Shown: positions 8,501 through 17,566, numbered from the stretch's first letter. The stretch is DNA of 64,000 nt from Prosthecobacter debontii (GCA_945905735.1 CAMDQC010000006.1:1-64000); one strand, 5' to 3'. The notes: a model not told the origin generated them from the letters alone. Program-made: numbers and translations.

Positions 8501-8958
8501 TCAACTTCTTCGACTTCAATGAGCGCGAGAAGGATAAGTATTTCCGCCAAAATCTCGTGAACGAAAAGGGCATGGCCGACACGCTTCAGCTCTCGAAGAA
8601 CCCGAACGTCACCGTCCGTATGCGTGGCGTGATGGAAAAATGCACCTTCTGCGTTCAGCGCGTGCAGGAGGCAAAAATTGCGGCCAAAGTGAAAGCCAAA
8701 GACAGCGCCGATGTGCAAGTGCCGACGGACGCCTTTAAGGTTGCCTGCCAGCAGGTCTGTCCGACCGGAGCGATCACGTTTGGTAACATGGCCGACGCGA
8801 AGAGCGCCGTAAACCGCGACATCGCAAACACACGTGCTTACCGCGTATTCGACTACCTCGGCATCAAGCCGCGCGTGCATTATCTCGCCCGAATCATGAA
8901 CCCAAACAAGGACATGCCCAAATGGAGCCAGCCGCTTGAGGAAGGAGCACCAGCTTAA
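5599..8958 (+). CDS. actB: Alternative complex III, ActB (molybdopterin-like/Fe-S fusion)
   Basis: A 1119-residue protein with an N-terminal twin-arginine-type sequence (GRRGFMKYMAAS, Arg52-Arg53) followed by LSAC, a possible lipoprotein cleavage site at Cys73. The first ~800 residues resemble the molybdopterin-oxidoreductase fold, which in ActB is known to lack the molybdenum cofactor. The C-terminal part from about residue 854 carries ferredoxin-type cysteine groups (CTGCSACMIAC, CQHCENAPCETVC, CIGTRYCANNC, CTFC and CQQVCP), for four Fe-S clusters. It passes electrons within the Act complex. The stop touches the actC start. Confidence 0.93.
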   Translation: MSKRVFEHPQEEANGPQYWRSFGQLAKTPEFKEWQDREFSPGAHELNSEVGRRGFMKYMAASAALAGLSLSACRREEKTLVPFAQSSEWSVPGKPVFYATSRPHRRGAIPLVATTHDGRPTKVDGNPGHATNKGATDTQSQASLLDLYDPDRSRIFQHHGKESNETEFTKWLTDVVAKAGDGEGIAFLSEHFTSPTYGRLQKLVAAKLPKAMWVTYEPLGGSEASAANNAVFGQGFRAVPQIDKADVILSLDCDFLGFDEGRLEGIRAFSARRKPEQKMNRLYVVENRYTTTGGMADHRLRSQAGKVGAVAVAFAKAIAAATNDAALNAVVGKFAVAALSEQSAAWVAEAAKDLVAQKGKALVLVGYRQPAAVQALGHAINAALGALGATVIGRKTHGHGGGATIKDLAVKLGLETAEQKKARVDKLTAENVINKTSHPVPANGPSAIKTLFILGGNPVYNAPADLNFGALLAGTTVVRYGFYEDETTYSIDADEAGEVVKRRFVKWHVPAAHYLEAWGDGTASDGSYVSQQPMILPLFGGWSEIQLLNFIATGKKADGLELVQETFNGVARGIDAVSWAKFLHDGFLPNPAAREPLAFNADGAQKLAEGYKVSEGEYEVVFAPCAKVDDGRFSNNAWIQELPDPITKITWDNAAIVSPATAEKLGLGAKQGNGHFDFDNGAFLSIEANGVVLEIPAVIIPGTADGSITIALGYGRGSEGRVGGRRGNYMSHGGWLSNKGEVGFNAYPLRTTANHYVATATVKKSARACYKLAVTQEHGALEGRGPDVLREALYSPDKPFEARDKHWLHEHKAMDAHAEEFDEKGYPVSRSAYAHPTLNDKNHQWAMAVDLSVCTGCSACMIACQSENNIPVVGKEQVIEGRELHWIRMDRYFATPMNARKDKHVVLGEARMVMQPMPCQHCENAPCETVCPVNATVHSDDGLNVMAYNRCIGTRYCANNCPFKVRRFNFFDFNEREKDKYFRQNLVNEKGMADTLQLSKNPNVTVRMRGVMEKCTFCVQRVQEAKIAAKVKAKDSADVQVPTDAFKVACQQVCPTGAITFGNMADAKSAVNRDIANTRAYRVFDYLGIKPRVHYLARIMNPNKDMPKWSQPLEEGAPA

Positions 8959-10413
8959 ATGGCCTCCGCTGCACACAACACATCTGAGGACGGAATCGTC
9001 GTCCTGCATTGCCCGCCGGAACTCGCGAAGATCCCGCTGGTCAACGACAACAAATCACTCGCTTGGATCACAGAAAACGTGGCGTCCATCTGCGAAGAAA
9101 AGACCCGCCGTTACTGGTGGATCGCATTCTTCTTCTTCTCGCCGATCGCGCTCCTCGTCCCGACGTTGCTCGCCTACCAAGTCGGGAACGGCGTCGGCGT
9201 ATGGGGTGAAAACCAGCCGTTCGGTTGGGCGTGGGACATCACGAACTTCGTGTTCTGGATCGGTATCGGTCACGCCGGAACGCTCATCTCGGCGATTCTC
9301 TTCCTTACCCGGCAAAAGTGGCGCACTTCCATCAATCGTGCGGCCGAAGCGATGACGCTTTTTGCCGTGATGTGCGCCGGACTTTACCCCGGCTTCCACG
9401 TCGGGCGGTTCTGGAAGGCTTGGTTCCTGTTCCCGATTCCGAACTGGAACGCCATCTGGCAGAACTACCGTTCGCCGCTTCTGTGGGACGTGTTTGCCGT
9501 CTCGACCTATTTCACCGTCTCCGTGCTCTTCTGGTATGTCGGCCTGATTCCTGACCTTGCGACCCTGCGAGACCGGGCAAAAGGGACGATCAAGCGCGTC
9601 GCCTACGGCATCGCGGCACTCGGTTGGCGCGGCGGAAATCGCCATTGGCAGCACTACGAGATGGCTTACCTCATCCTCGCGGGACTTTCGACGCCGTTGG
9701 TGTTGTCGGTTCACTCGATTGTGTCGTTCGACTTCGCTACGTCGGTCATCCCCGGCTGGCACACGACCATTTTCCCGCCCTACTTCGTCGCAGGCGCTAT
9801 CTTCGGCGGCTTCGCGATGGTGCTCACGCTCCTTCTACCGGCGCGGCTGTTCTATCCGCAGCTCGATAAGATGATGACGCGGAACCATGTGGACAAGATG
9901 GCGAAAATCATCCTGCTCACTGGATCTATCGTCGGATACGCCTACCTCATGGAGCTGTTCGTGGCGCTCGTCTATGCGGGCAATTTCTACGAATACAACG
10001 CGTTCTACAACCGGGCGACTGGCTGGTATGCGTGGCATTACTACGCGATGATGACGTGCAACGTGATCATCCCGCAGTTCTTCTGGTTCAAGAGCATCAG
10101 GCACAACTACATTTGGGTTTTCATCATCTGCCAATTCGTCAATGCGGGCATGTGGTTCGAGCGGTTCGTCATCATCGGCACGACGCTGGCTCAAGACTTC
10201 CTGCCATCTTCTTGGGGGCATTACACGCCTTCGTGGGTGGAAGTGTTGACGTTCGTTGGCACGTTCGGGATGTTCATCACCCTCTTCCTGCTTTTCATGC
10301 GCTTCTTGCCGATGATTACCATCTTCGAGGTCAAGGCCGTCACCCCACAAGCCGACCCGCACCATCACCCAGAGGGCGAACACGCCCCCGAAACGCTGAA
10401 GGAGGCTCACTAA
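8959..10413 (+). CDS. actC: Alternative complex III, ActC (NrfD/PsrC-like membrane subunit)
   Basis: A 484-residue polytopic membrane protein with about ten hydrophobic segments, of the NrfD/PsrC family. In Act complexes ActC carries the quinol-oxidising site next to ActB. The ATG follows the actB stop directly (TAA then ATG), so translation is coupled. The C-terminal tail is His/Glu-rich ([12 protein letters not shown]). No truncation is seen. Confidence 0.93.
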   Translation: MASAAHNTSEDGIVVLHCPPELAKIPLVNDNKSLAWITENVASICEEKTRRYWWIAFFFFSPIALLVPTLLAYQVGNGVGVWGENQPFGWAWDITNFVFWIGIGHAGTLISAILFLTRQKWRTSINRAAEAMTLFAVMCAGLYPGFHVGRFWKAWFLFPIPNWNAIWQNYRSPLLWDVFAVSTYFTVSVLFWYVGLIPDLATLRDRAKGTIKRVAYGIAALGWRGGNRHWQHYEMAYLILAGLSTPLVLSVHSIVSFDFATSVIPGWHTTIFPPYFVAGAIFGGFAMVLTLLLPARLFYPQLDKMMTRNHVDKMAKIILLTGSIVGYAYLMELFVALVYAGNFYEYNAFYNRATGWYAWHYYAMMTCNVIIPQFFWFKSIRHNYIWVFIICQFVNAGMWFERFVIIGTTLAQDFLPSSWGHYTPSWVEVLTFVGTFGMFITLFLLFMRFLPMITIFEVKAVTPQADPHHHPEGEHAPETLKEAH

Positions 10414-10414
10414 C

Positions 10415-10978
10415 ATGGCTGAATTTAAACGTCTCTTCGCGCTCGGCGCTGAGTTCAACAGCGCGCGCGAAATCTACAACGCAGCGGAGAAAGTCCGCGA
10501 TGCAGGCTACACCGTCTGGGATTGCCATACGCCGTTCCCTGTTCACGGGATGGACGGTGCGATGGGCATGAAAAAATCATGGCTCTCCGCATTCGTTTTC
10601 GTCTGCGGACTCACGGGATTCCTTACCGGACTCGGGCTCGTCACCATCACCAGCTTTGGCCTTTACCCCACGATCGTAAACGGCAAGCCGAACGACTGGG
10701 AGCACGGACTCAAGGCGCTCCAGTTTTTCTTCCCCGTCATCTATGAGATGACCATTTTGCTCAGCGCATTCGGAGCGGTATTCGGTATGATTTTCCGCAA
10801 CGGCCTTCCGCGGCTGAACCATCCGCTCTTTAACTGGAGCCGATTCGCCAAAGTTACGGACGACAAGTTCTTCATCATCATCGAGAGCCGCGACCCACAG
10901 TTCTCGGAGACTAAAACCCAAGCGTTGCTCGAATCAATCGGCGGCGCACACATCACCCCTGTTTACGATCAGGAGTAA
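10415..10978 (+). CDS. actD: Alternative complex III, ActD (DUF3341)
   Basis: A 187-residue protein with two central transmembrane helices (about 53-75 and 95-122) and soluble ends, as in ActD. It starts one base after the actC stop. The N-terminal half has the usual AEFNSAREIYNAAEKVRDAG stretch. ActD has no cofactor and is thought to be structural. Confidence 0.9.
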   Translation: MAEFKRLFALGAEFNSAREIYNAAEKVRDAGYTVWDCHTPFPVHGMDGAMGMKKSWLSAFVFVCGLTGFLTGLGLVTITSFGLYPTIVNGKPNDWEHGLKALQFFFPVIYEMTILLSAFGAVFGMIFRNGLPRLNHPLFNWSRFAKVTDDKFFIIIESRDPQFSETKTQALLESIGGAHITPVYDQE

Positions 10979-10981
10979 GCC

Positions 10982-11644
10982 ATGCTAAAAATCGGATTTG
11001 GAGCATTCATCATTTTAGTCGTGACCGTTTTGGGCATCGCGGGTTTCCGCGACCAGAAGGGCGAAAAGACCCACATCGAGTGGTTCAACGACATGGCCCA
11101 CCAGCCCCGCGTCAACGCGCAGGTTCGCAGTAATTTCTTTGCGGACGGGCGGGCTGAGCGGGCACACATCCCCGGCACGGTGCCTATTGGCTACATTTTG
11201 CCCGGTGCTTACTACCAGACGGAGGGCAACAACCTCGTCAGCGGAATCGGCGGCTTTACCAATCAGCCCGACTATTTCAACACAGGTCGCATCGGCGAGA
11301 TGTATGGCGACGGCATCCCCGAGAACGTCGCAGCACGCGGAGCGGACCTGATCAACCGCGGGCAGCAACGCTACGAAATCAACTGCGCTCACTGCCACGG
11401 CCTCGCCGGACGCGGCACAGGTCCCGTGAAAGCGTTCGGTTTAATGACCATCGCCGACATCACGAGCGAGCCCATCCGCAAGCAGCCGGACGGACAAATC
11501 TTTAACACCATCACCCACGGCAAAAATACCATGGGAGCCCACGGACCGATCATCACGGTGGAAGACCGCTGGGCAATCGTCTCCTACGTCCGTGCGCTGC
11601 AAAAAGTCGCTGAGGGGAAACTGAACTTCGTCGAAAAGAAATGA
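10982..11644 (+). CDS. actE: Alternative complex III, ActE monoheme cytochrome c
   Basis: A 220-residue cytochrome with an N-terminal hydrophobic anchor (residues 4-22) and one heme site, CAHCHG, at Cys135-His139. MGAHGPI near residue 180 probably supplies the methionine ligand. It is expected in the periplasm, taking electrons from ActA/ActB towards the terminal oxidase. The gene ends inside the actF start (ATGA overlap at 11641-11644). Confidence 0.92.
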   Translation: MLKIGFGAFIILVVTVLGIAGFRDQKGEKTHIEWFNDMAHQPRVNAQVRSNFFADGRAERAHIPGTVPIGYILPGAYYQTEGNNLVSGIGGFTNQPDYFNTGRIGEMYGDGIPENVAARGADLINRGQQRYEINCAHCHGLAGRGTGPVKAFGLMTIADITSEPIRKQPDGQIFNTITHGKNTMGAHGPIITVEDRWAIVSYVRALQKVAEGKLNFVEKK

Positions 11645-12846
11645 GCCACCACATCGCCATACCGAACTCCGAGAAGTTCGATTCCAAAAAGGCAGCCACG
11701 CTGAAAACCATCTTTCAAGGGATGGCCGCAGCGGGCGTCGTCGGCACCATCGTTATCGCCTTCATCAGCGCGAAACTCTTCGCCTTTAGCTGGCTGTTTG
11801 CGTTCTTCTTCGCCTTCACCATCTGCATTGGGTGTTTCTTCTGGAACTGCCTCCATCACGCCACCGACTCCGAGTGGTCCGTGGTCATCCGGCGGCAGTA
11901 TGAAAACGTGGCAGCTCTTCTGAAGTGGGTCGCTCTCTTCTTTATCCCGATTGCCATCATATTGCTCGTCAACCCCCAACTCCTCTACTCGTGGATTCAG
12001 CCCGTCGTGGAGGATTCTCTGATGAAAGGGACCAAAGGCTGGTATCTGAACATCTCCTACTTCTGGGTCCGCGCGATCGGCATCTTCGGACTACTCTTTC
12101 TCCTCTCCCGCGCCCTTCGCAACCGAAGCATGACGCAGGACACGGACGGCGCGGCGAAGCACACATTCAAAATGCGCGCTGCATCCATCGCGGGCATCCC
12201 CGTCATGGCGCTCGCCGTCACGTTTGGCGGTATTGATTGGCTCAAATCGCTGAACCACCACTGGTATTCCACCATGTGGGGCGTGTATCTTTTCGCTGGC
12301 GCGGCGGGTAGTTCGATGGCCGTCACCATTCTCGTTTGCAAATGGCTGAAAAGCCTTGGCTACCTCAAGCCCGTCACCGAGGAGCACTTCCACACGATGG
12401 GCAAGTTCATCTTCGCCTTCACTGTGTTCTGGGGCTACATCGGCTTCAGCCAATACATGCTGATCACCTACGCGAACATTGATGAAGAAACGATCTACTT
12501 CCGCCTGCGGAACACGGGTTCGTGGAACTACTTCAGCCACTTCCTCGTGTTTGGCCGGTTTTTCTTCATGTTTGTCCCGCTCCTCTTCCAAGGACTCAAA
12601 AAGAATCGTGGCATCATCTTCTGCGCCGCATGGATTATCTTCATGCAGTGTTTGGACCTCTTTATCATCATCATTCCCGAGTATGCACCGGGTGGGTTCT
12701 CCTTTAGCGGATTCATCGCCTGCGCCATTACTCTCGTAGCTGTCGTCGGCGTCCTCGGCCTCGGCTTCCTGCGAAACGTCGGCGAAGGATACACCTTCCC
12801 GACGAAAGACCCGCGCCTTGCGGAATCACTGAAACTCACCAACTAA
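11641..12846 (+). CDS. actF: Alternative complex III, ActF membrane subunit
   Basis: A 401-residue membrane protein with about ten hydrophobic segments, homologous in arrangement to ActC and in the expected sixth position of the cluster. Its ATG overlaps the actE stop. ActF is the second NrfD-like subunit and is implicated in proton translocation. Confidence 0.92.
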   Translation: MSHHIAIPNSEKFDSKKAATLKTIFQGMAAAGVVGTIVIAFISAKLFAFSWLFAFFFAFTICIGCFFWNCLHHATDSEWSVVIRRQYENVAALLKWVALFFIPIAIILLVNPQLLYSWIQPVVEDSLMKGTKGWYLNISYFWVRAIGIFGLLFLLSRALRNRSMTQDTDGAAKHTFKMRAASIAGIPVMALAVTFGGIDWLKSLNHHWYSTMWGVYLFAGAAGSSMAVTILVCKWLKSLGYLKPVTEEHFHTMGKFIFAFTVFWGYIGFSQYMLITYANIDEETIYFRLRNTGSWNYFSHFLVFGRFFFMFVPLLFQGLKKNRGIIFCAAWIIFMQCLDLFIIIIPEYAPGGFSFSGFIACAITLVAVVGVLGLGFLRNVGEGYTFPTKDPRLAESLKLTN

Positions 12847-12847
12847 C

Positions 12848-13501
12848 ATGCGCCACAACGTAACAACACCCGGAGGATTTTTCGTAGGACTCGGCGGAAT
12901 CGCTGCGTTCTGCGCCGTGGCTGCCGCCGTTTATTGCTGGGTGGACAAACCAACCGCCAGCAACGAACTAGAGCCGCAAAAGACGGCGCTCGGTTTGCTC
13001 GCCAAGAGCAACGAGACAGATAAGCAGAAAGGTATCGACTCCCTGCTTGCCGCCGCCGCGAAGAATTACAACGGCGGAAAGAAGCCCAACCTCGACAACC
13101 TCGACGACCTCCGTGGAGTCGTCCGTTACCGCGAAGCGCGCAAATCCGACACAGAGGCCGTAGCTCTTCTGGAAGCAAAATCCACCGTAGAAGGCAAAAA
13201 CGTGCTCCAAGCGGCTGTGGCAGCGGTCGCTACAGAGATAGCCGCCAAGAAACCCGCTGCCAGCGCCGTAAAGGTGGATTTAATCACACCAGCGGCAGAC
13301 GCGCCGGTTTCCATGCCGAACTTACAGGGCGGTGGGTCCAAAACGATCACCTTTCCAACACCGGTAGTCCCCGTTCCTGTAGCTCCGGCGGCATCCGCGC
13401 CCGCGCAGACGGATGCCGCCCCATCACCGAGTCGGCCCCCGCTATTGAACGAACCGGCCACAACTTCCAACCATTCACACGCGGTTTCGCAAATCGTCTG
13501 A
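12848..13501 (+). CDS. Membrane-anchored Ala/Pro-rich unknown protein in the Act operon
   Basis: A 217-residue protein with one N-terminal transmembrane segment (residues 10-31), a helical Lys/Glu/Asp/Asn-containing middle and a low-complexity Ala/Pro/Val tail from about residue 150. There is no cysteine motif for heme or metal. It starts one base after actF and ends six bases before the CcoN-like gene, so it is clearly co-expressed with the respiratory chain. It could be an assembly or linker subunit; no family recognised. Confidence 0.6.
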   Translation: MRHNVTTPGGFFVGLGGIAAFCAVAAAVYCWVDKPTASNELEPQKTALGLLAKSNETDKQKGIDSLLAAAAKNYNGGKKPNLDNLDDLRGVVRYREARKSDTEAVALLEAKSTVEGKNVLQAAVAAVATEIAAKKPAASAVKVDLITPAADAPVSMPNLQGGGSKTITFPTPVVPVPVAPAASAPAQTDAAPSPSRPPLLNEPATTSNHSHAVSQIV

Positions 13502-13507
13502 TCTGAA

Positions 13508-15133
13508 ATGACTGATTCTCAAACCATCTTGCTCGCGACATTGCCTTCGGCTCCTGCAAAGGCTGCGCTTCCGCCGTCATCCATCGCCCCTGCGAAAGTC
13601 GCCGCTCCGGCCAAACCTGCCGAACCACAGCACAGCAACGAGGCCATCGAACGCTCGATCATCGACCAATCGGCTCGCGGTCCCGTCCTTACCTTCTTCA
13701 GCACGGCGATCTTCTGGCTGCTCGTCTCCACCGTTCTCGGGTATATCGCCTCGAAACGGTTGCACGACCCTACTTTCATCCTCGGCCCCGAATGGCTCTA
13801 CAAAGCCCTCGGGATTGATGGACTGCTCCGCTCGATTTTCGATACGAATTTCACCTATGGCCGCGTCTGGCCCGCCTACAACATGGCGCTCATCTACGGA
13901 TGGTGCTCGCTGGCGGGAATGGGCGTCGCCACTTGGCTCATCGGGCGTCTCTGCCGCGTTGCGATTCAGGCTCCCGCAGTGCTTCAGCTTGGCGCTTGGT
14001 TTTGGAATGCGGGCGTCGCGGTTGGCGTCATCATGATTCTCGGTGGACATAATACTGGGCTCGAATACTTCGAGATGGTCCGGGGCGCCCGGGTGCTGAT
14101 GTTCATCGGCTACCTCTGCATCGGCATCTGGGGACTCATCCTTTTCCGGTATAAAAGGACCGTCGCCCCGTATATCTCGGTGTCGTATCTGGTCGCTGGC
14201 TTCTTCCTGTTCCCGTGGTTCTTCGGAGCTGCGGACCTGCTCTCCAGCGCGCCGACGCCCGGCGTGATGAAAAACGTCGTGAACGCTTGGTATCAAGGCG
14301 GGCTCTTCAATCTTTGGTTCGGCTGCCTTGGTCTGGCATCCGCTTACTATTTCATCCCGAAAGTCATCAACAAACCCATCTACAGCTACAACCTCGCGAA
14401 AATCGGGTTTTGGGGCTGGGTATTTCTCGGCGGGCTCACGGCGATGACCAAACTAAGCGGTGGCCCGGTGCCCGCGTATCTCGTCACCATCAGCATCGCA
14501 GCCAGCATCCTTTCCATCATCCCTATCGCGTGCCTCACGGTGAATATCGGGCGGACGATGATCGGGCATACGGATAAAATGGCGTCATCGCCGACCTTGC
14601 GGTTCACGTATGTCGGAACGGTGTTCTTCGCGATTGCCGCCGGGCTCGGTGTGCTCGGCGCACTGCGCGGAGTGGACAGCTTCACGCACTTTACGACTTG
14701 GGATTACGGGGTAAAGCACACGCTCCTCATGGGCTTCTTCAGCATGGTGATGTTCGGGGCGATTTACTACATCACCCCTCGGCTCGTCGGCTGCGAATGG
14801 CTCTCCCGCACGTTCATTAAGATGCACTTCCTCGGCACAGCTTACGGCGGCGCGACTATTATTGCGCTGTTCCTATTTGGCGGACTTGCTGCCGGATTCA
14901 CTCTGCATGATTCGGCAGTAGATGCGTCCGCTTTGAACCCAGGCCGGGAGTTCACCTTCGCAAACGTCCCGCAAAACGGCGGCTGGCAGCACGTCATCCG
15001 CACGTATATCGGCTATGTCTTCTTTGGCGTGGCGCAGATTATCTTCGCGATTCACTTCATCTTTATGCGCCTGCGCATCGGCCAACCGGCTGGTGAGCCG
15101 ACGCTCATGTCCAACCCAGGGGAGGCACACTAA
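13508..15133 (+). CDS. CcoN-like heme-copper oxidase fold protein lacking metal ligands
   Basis: A 541-residue polytopic membrane protein that aligns by eye with cbb3 oxidase subunit CcoN over helices 2-10 (for example PIYSYNLAKIGFW against PVYSYRLSIVHFW). At the ligand positions it has Tyr124 in WPAYN (low-spin heme His), Gly264 in WYQGG (CuB His), Thr314-Lys315 (CuB His pair) and Val402 (high-spin heme His). Only His404 in GVKHT survives. It should therefore bind no heme-copper centre and cannot be a working oxidase. Intact length and codon use argue against a pseudogene. The ~55-residue N-terminal extension is Ala/Pro-rich. Confidence 0.8.
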   Translation: MTDSQTILLATLPSAPAKAALPPSSIAPAKVAAPAKPAEPQHSNEAIERSIIDQSARGPVLTFFSTAIFWLLVSTVLGYIASKRLHDPTFILGPEWLYKALGIDGLLRSIFDTNFTYGRVWPAYNMALIYGWCSLAGMGVATWLIGRLCRVAIQAPAVLQLGAWFWNAGVAVGVIMILGGHNTGLEYFEMVRGARVLMFIGYLCIGIWGLILFRYKRTVAPYISVSYLVAGFFLFPWFFGAADLLSSAPTPGVMKNVVNAWYQGGLFNLWFGCLGLASAYYFIPKVINKPIYSYNLAKIGFWGWVFLGGLTAMTKLSGGPVPAYLVTISIAASILSIIPIACLTVNIGRTMIGHTDKMASSPTLRFTYVGTVFFAIAAGLGVLGALRGVDSFTHFTTWDYGVKHTLLMGFFSMVMFGAIYYITPRLVGCEWLSRTFIKMHFLGTAYGGATIIALFLFGGLAAGFTLHDSAVDASALNPGREFTFANVPQNGGWQHVIRTYIGYVFFGVAQIIFAIHFIFMRLRIGQPAGEPTLMSNPGEAH

Positions 15134-15835
15134 ATGGATAAACCGAGCACACTTTTCACCGGCATCTTCGGCGCGTTCCTCGTCTCGACTAGCGTGATGG
15201 TCCTGCTGCCCAACAGCCAACTCAGCGGGCTCCAGCCGCAAATCGTCTGGGAAGAAGGGCAGAACTCACCGAGCGACATGTATCCCGTGAAGATCGAGCA
15301 CAGCCTCGGGCATCGTCACGGCGAACGCATCTACGTGGAAAACGGCTGTTATTACTGCCACACGCAGGAAATCCGCGACCCGCAGTTTGGCCCCGACATC
15401 GAACGCGGCTGGGGCGCTCGCCGCACGGTAGCGCGCGATTTTATCTATAACGATACTCCGCTGCTCGGCGCGACCCGCATGGGCCCGGACCTCGGGAACT
15501 ACGGCTGGCGCGACTCCGAAGGGAAACGTCTTTGGAGGAACGAACAACCGAACGACCCGGCGCGGCCCGCCGTTCGCGATGCAGCGTTCATTTACAAACA
15601 CCTCTTCAATCCACGGGTGCGCACCGCAGAGTCGAACTGCCCATCGAACCCCGGCCTTTTCGAGAAGCACGACATCGGAGCCGGTGTCTCGCCCGACGCC
15701 GTCGCCGTGGAAGGCAAAAAACAATGGTTGCCCACCACAGATGCCCGCAACCTCGCAGCGTATCTCCTTTCGCTAGACCGCAGCCACGAGCTGAAAGAAG
15801 CACCGGTCGCCAAATCTAAGGAGGCAAAGAAATGA
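15134..15835 (+). CDS. CcoO-like monoheme cytochrome c
   Basis: A 233-residue protein with one N-terminal transmembrane helix and a single heme site, GCYYCHTQ (Cys72-His76). The surrounding pattern (ERIYVENGCYYCHTQEIRDP, later MGPDLGNYGWR with a likely Met ligand) matches CcoO of cbb3 oxidases. It begins at the base after the CcoN-like stop. Since its partner subunit lacks hemes, it probably works as an electron carrier between Act and the downstream aa3-type oxidase. That role is inferred. Confidence 0.85.
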   Translation: MDKPSTLFTGIFGAFLVSTSVMVLLPNSQLSGLQPQIVWEEGQNSPSDMYPVKIEHSLGHRHGERIYVENGCYYCHTQEIRDPQFGPDIERGWGARRTVARDFIYNDTPLLGATRMGPDLGNYGWRDSEGKRLWRNEQPNDPARPAVRDAAFIYKHLFNPRVRTAESNCPSNPGLFEKHDIGAGVSPDAVAVEGKKQWLPTTDARNLAAYLLSLDRSHELKEAPVAKSKEAKK

Positions 15836-17055
15836 GCCAGCCGAACGAAGAACGCATTGATTACCGCGAAACAGCGGACATTACCGAAGTCCACGCCGCC
15901 ATCGCTCGCGAACACGCGGAACCGCAGGCTGGCACGATGCCCATCCCGATGTGGCTCGGCGTCCTCACCGCAGCGACGCTCTGCTGGGCAGGCGTGTATG
16001 TGGGGATGTTTGCCGGTGGGTTCAACGCATCGATTTATAACGAATACGAGAGTTCGCCAGAGGCGTTCTTTCCGATTCCGGGTGGGGGAATTAAACCGCC
16101 AGGTGAAACGGAGCTACCGCTCGTCCAGCTCGGCGAGAAAGTTTATAACAAGAACTGCGCAGTCTGCCATCAGCCGACTGGCGTAGGGCAACCCGGCGCA
16201 GTCCCGCCGCTCGCAGGCTCGGAATGGGTGGACGGCAGCGAGGCCAGCGAGAAGCGCTTGCTCGGTATCATGCTCCGTGGCTTGAACGGCCCGATCGTGG
16301 TCAAAGGCAGCACTTACAACAGCCCCGCGATGCAGGGCTTTGGAGCGCAAATGAAGCCGCGTGAAGTCGCAGGCGTGCTCACCTACATCCGCCAAGCATG
16401 GGGCAACAAAGCAGGCGAAGTCACCGAAGCGCAAGTCGTCGCCGCGAAGAAAGCATTTGCCGATAAAGTTGGGCCTTACACGGAGGCGGAGATCAAAGCG
16501 ATCCCCGTAGCCGACCAGCTCGACGCCGGAGCGCCTGCTGCTGCTCCTGCTGCAAAGCCCGCAGCCGCACCCTCCGCAGACGCAAAGCCGACTACGCCGA
16601 CTGCCGCTGCGCCGCCCCCCGCGCCAGCCGCAGAAACCTACGACCTCGCCGCCTCCGTCGCGAACGGCAAGAGCGTTTATATGCAGTCGTGCATGGCTTG
16701 CCATCAACTCACCGGCGCTGGCGTTCCCGGCGCATTCCCGCCGCTCTTCGGGACGGAATACGTTTCGGGAGATACACGCCGCCTCACAGCCATCGTGCTC
16801 AAAGGAATCGTCGGCCCTCTCAAAGTCGGCAACACGATTTACGCCACCGGGATGCCGAACCCTTCGCTGACCTTCCCCGTCCTCGCCAACGACAAGAACG
16901 TCGCCGACGTTTTGAACTACGTCCGCAGCAACTGGGGCAACAAACCCGAACCCATCGTCACGCCGGACTTCGTCACGAAAGTCCGTAAAGAATTTGAAGC
17001 CAAGGCCGACCAATGGACCGAGGCAGACCTTCTCAACTTCCCCGCAGCCAAATAG
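15832..17055 (+). CDS. CcoP-like membrane-anchored diheme cytochrome c
   Basis: A 407-residue protein with a transmembrane helix at about 36-64 and two class-I cytochrome c domains. The heme sites are CAVCHQPTG and CMACHQLTG. The domains are joined by a long Ala/Pro-rich linker (about residues 237-270). The start overlaps the previous stop (ATGA). The second domain is very similar to the separate cytochrome encoded at 17066, which points to a duplication. Confidence 0.87.
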   Translation: MSQPNEERIDYRETADITEVHAAIAREHAEPQAGTMPIPMWLGVLTAATLCWAGVYVGMFAGGFNASIYNEYESSPEAFFPIPGGGIKPPGETELPLVQLGEKVYNKNCAVCHQPTGVGQPGAVPPLAGSEWVDGSEASEKRLLGIMLRGLNGPIVVKGSTYNSPAMQGFGAQMKPREVAGVLTYIRQAWGNKAGEVTEAQVVAAKKAFADKVGPYTEAEIKAIPVADQLDAGAPAAAPAAKPAAAPSADAKPTTPTAAAPPPAPAAETYDLAASVANGKSVYMQSCMACHQLTGAGVPGAFPPLFGTEYVSGDTRRLTAIVLKGIVGPLKVGNTIYATGMPNPSLTFPVLANDKNVADVLNYVRSNWGNKPEPIVTPDFVTKVRKEFEAKADQWTEADLLNFPAAK

Positions 17056-17065
17056 CATCGCCATC

Positions 17066-17554
17066 ATGAAAAACATCATCTTCGCCCTCGCTCTCACCGT
17101 TTCGACCGCCGCCTTCGCGCAAGAGGACATCAAAGTCTCCGCTGACCGTGGAAAGATGGTCTATTTACAGACCTGCATGGCCTGCCATCAGCTCACCGGC
17201 CAAGGCATCCCCGGCGCATTTCCTCCGCTCTCGAAAACGGATTACGTCACCGGTGACGCCCGCCGCTTCGTCGCAATCGTGCTCAAAGGAATCTCTGGAG
17301 TGATGACCGTTGACGGCAAGGTTTACGCCACCGGGATGCCGCAGCCCGAGCTGACCTTCCCCATTTTGAAGGACGACAAGAATATCGCCGACGTGACCAA
17401 CTACGTCCGCACCAACTTCGGCAACGAAATCAAAGAGGCCGTCACGCCGGAGTTCGTCGCAGAAGTCCGTAAAGAATTCGCCGGTCGCACGACTCAGTGG
17501 ACCGAGGCAGAACTTCTAGCATTTCCGGCCAAAGGCGCCGCTCCCGCAAAGTAA
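17066..17554 (+). CDS. Secreted monoheme cytochrome c
   Basis: A 162-residue protein starting at the ATG at 17066, where a clear signal peptide begins (MKNIIFALALTVSTAAFA, cleavage before QED). One heme site, CMACHQLTG, and a Met-ligand region (ATGMPQPELTFPIL) follow. The mature part closely matches the second domain of the upstream diheme protein. It is likely a soluble periplasmic carrier to the oxidase whose genes follow. Confidence 0.88.
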   Translation: MKNIIFALALTVSTAAFAQEDIKVSADRGKMVYLQTCMACHQLTGQGIPGAFPPLSKTDYVTGDARRFVAIVLKGISGVMTVDGKVYATGMPQPELTFPILKDDKNIADVTNYVRTNFGNEIKEAVTPEFVAEVRKEFAGRTTQWTEAELLAFPAKGAAPAK

Positions 17555-17566
17555 CTCTATAAAACT

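Noticed and set aside
7204-9009. A 601-residue minus-strand open frame
   Set aside because: It is the antisense of the Fe-S part of actB and shows no domain.
13508-15133. Active cbb3 oxidase or NO reductase catalytic subunit
   Set aside because: The heme and CuB ligand positions are substituted, so catalytic function is not supported.
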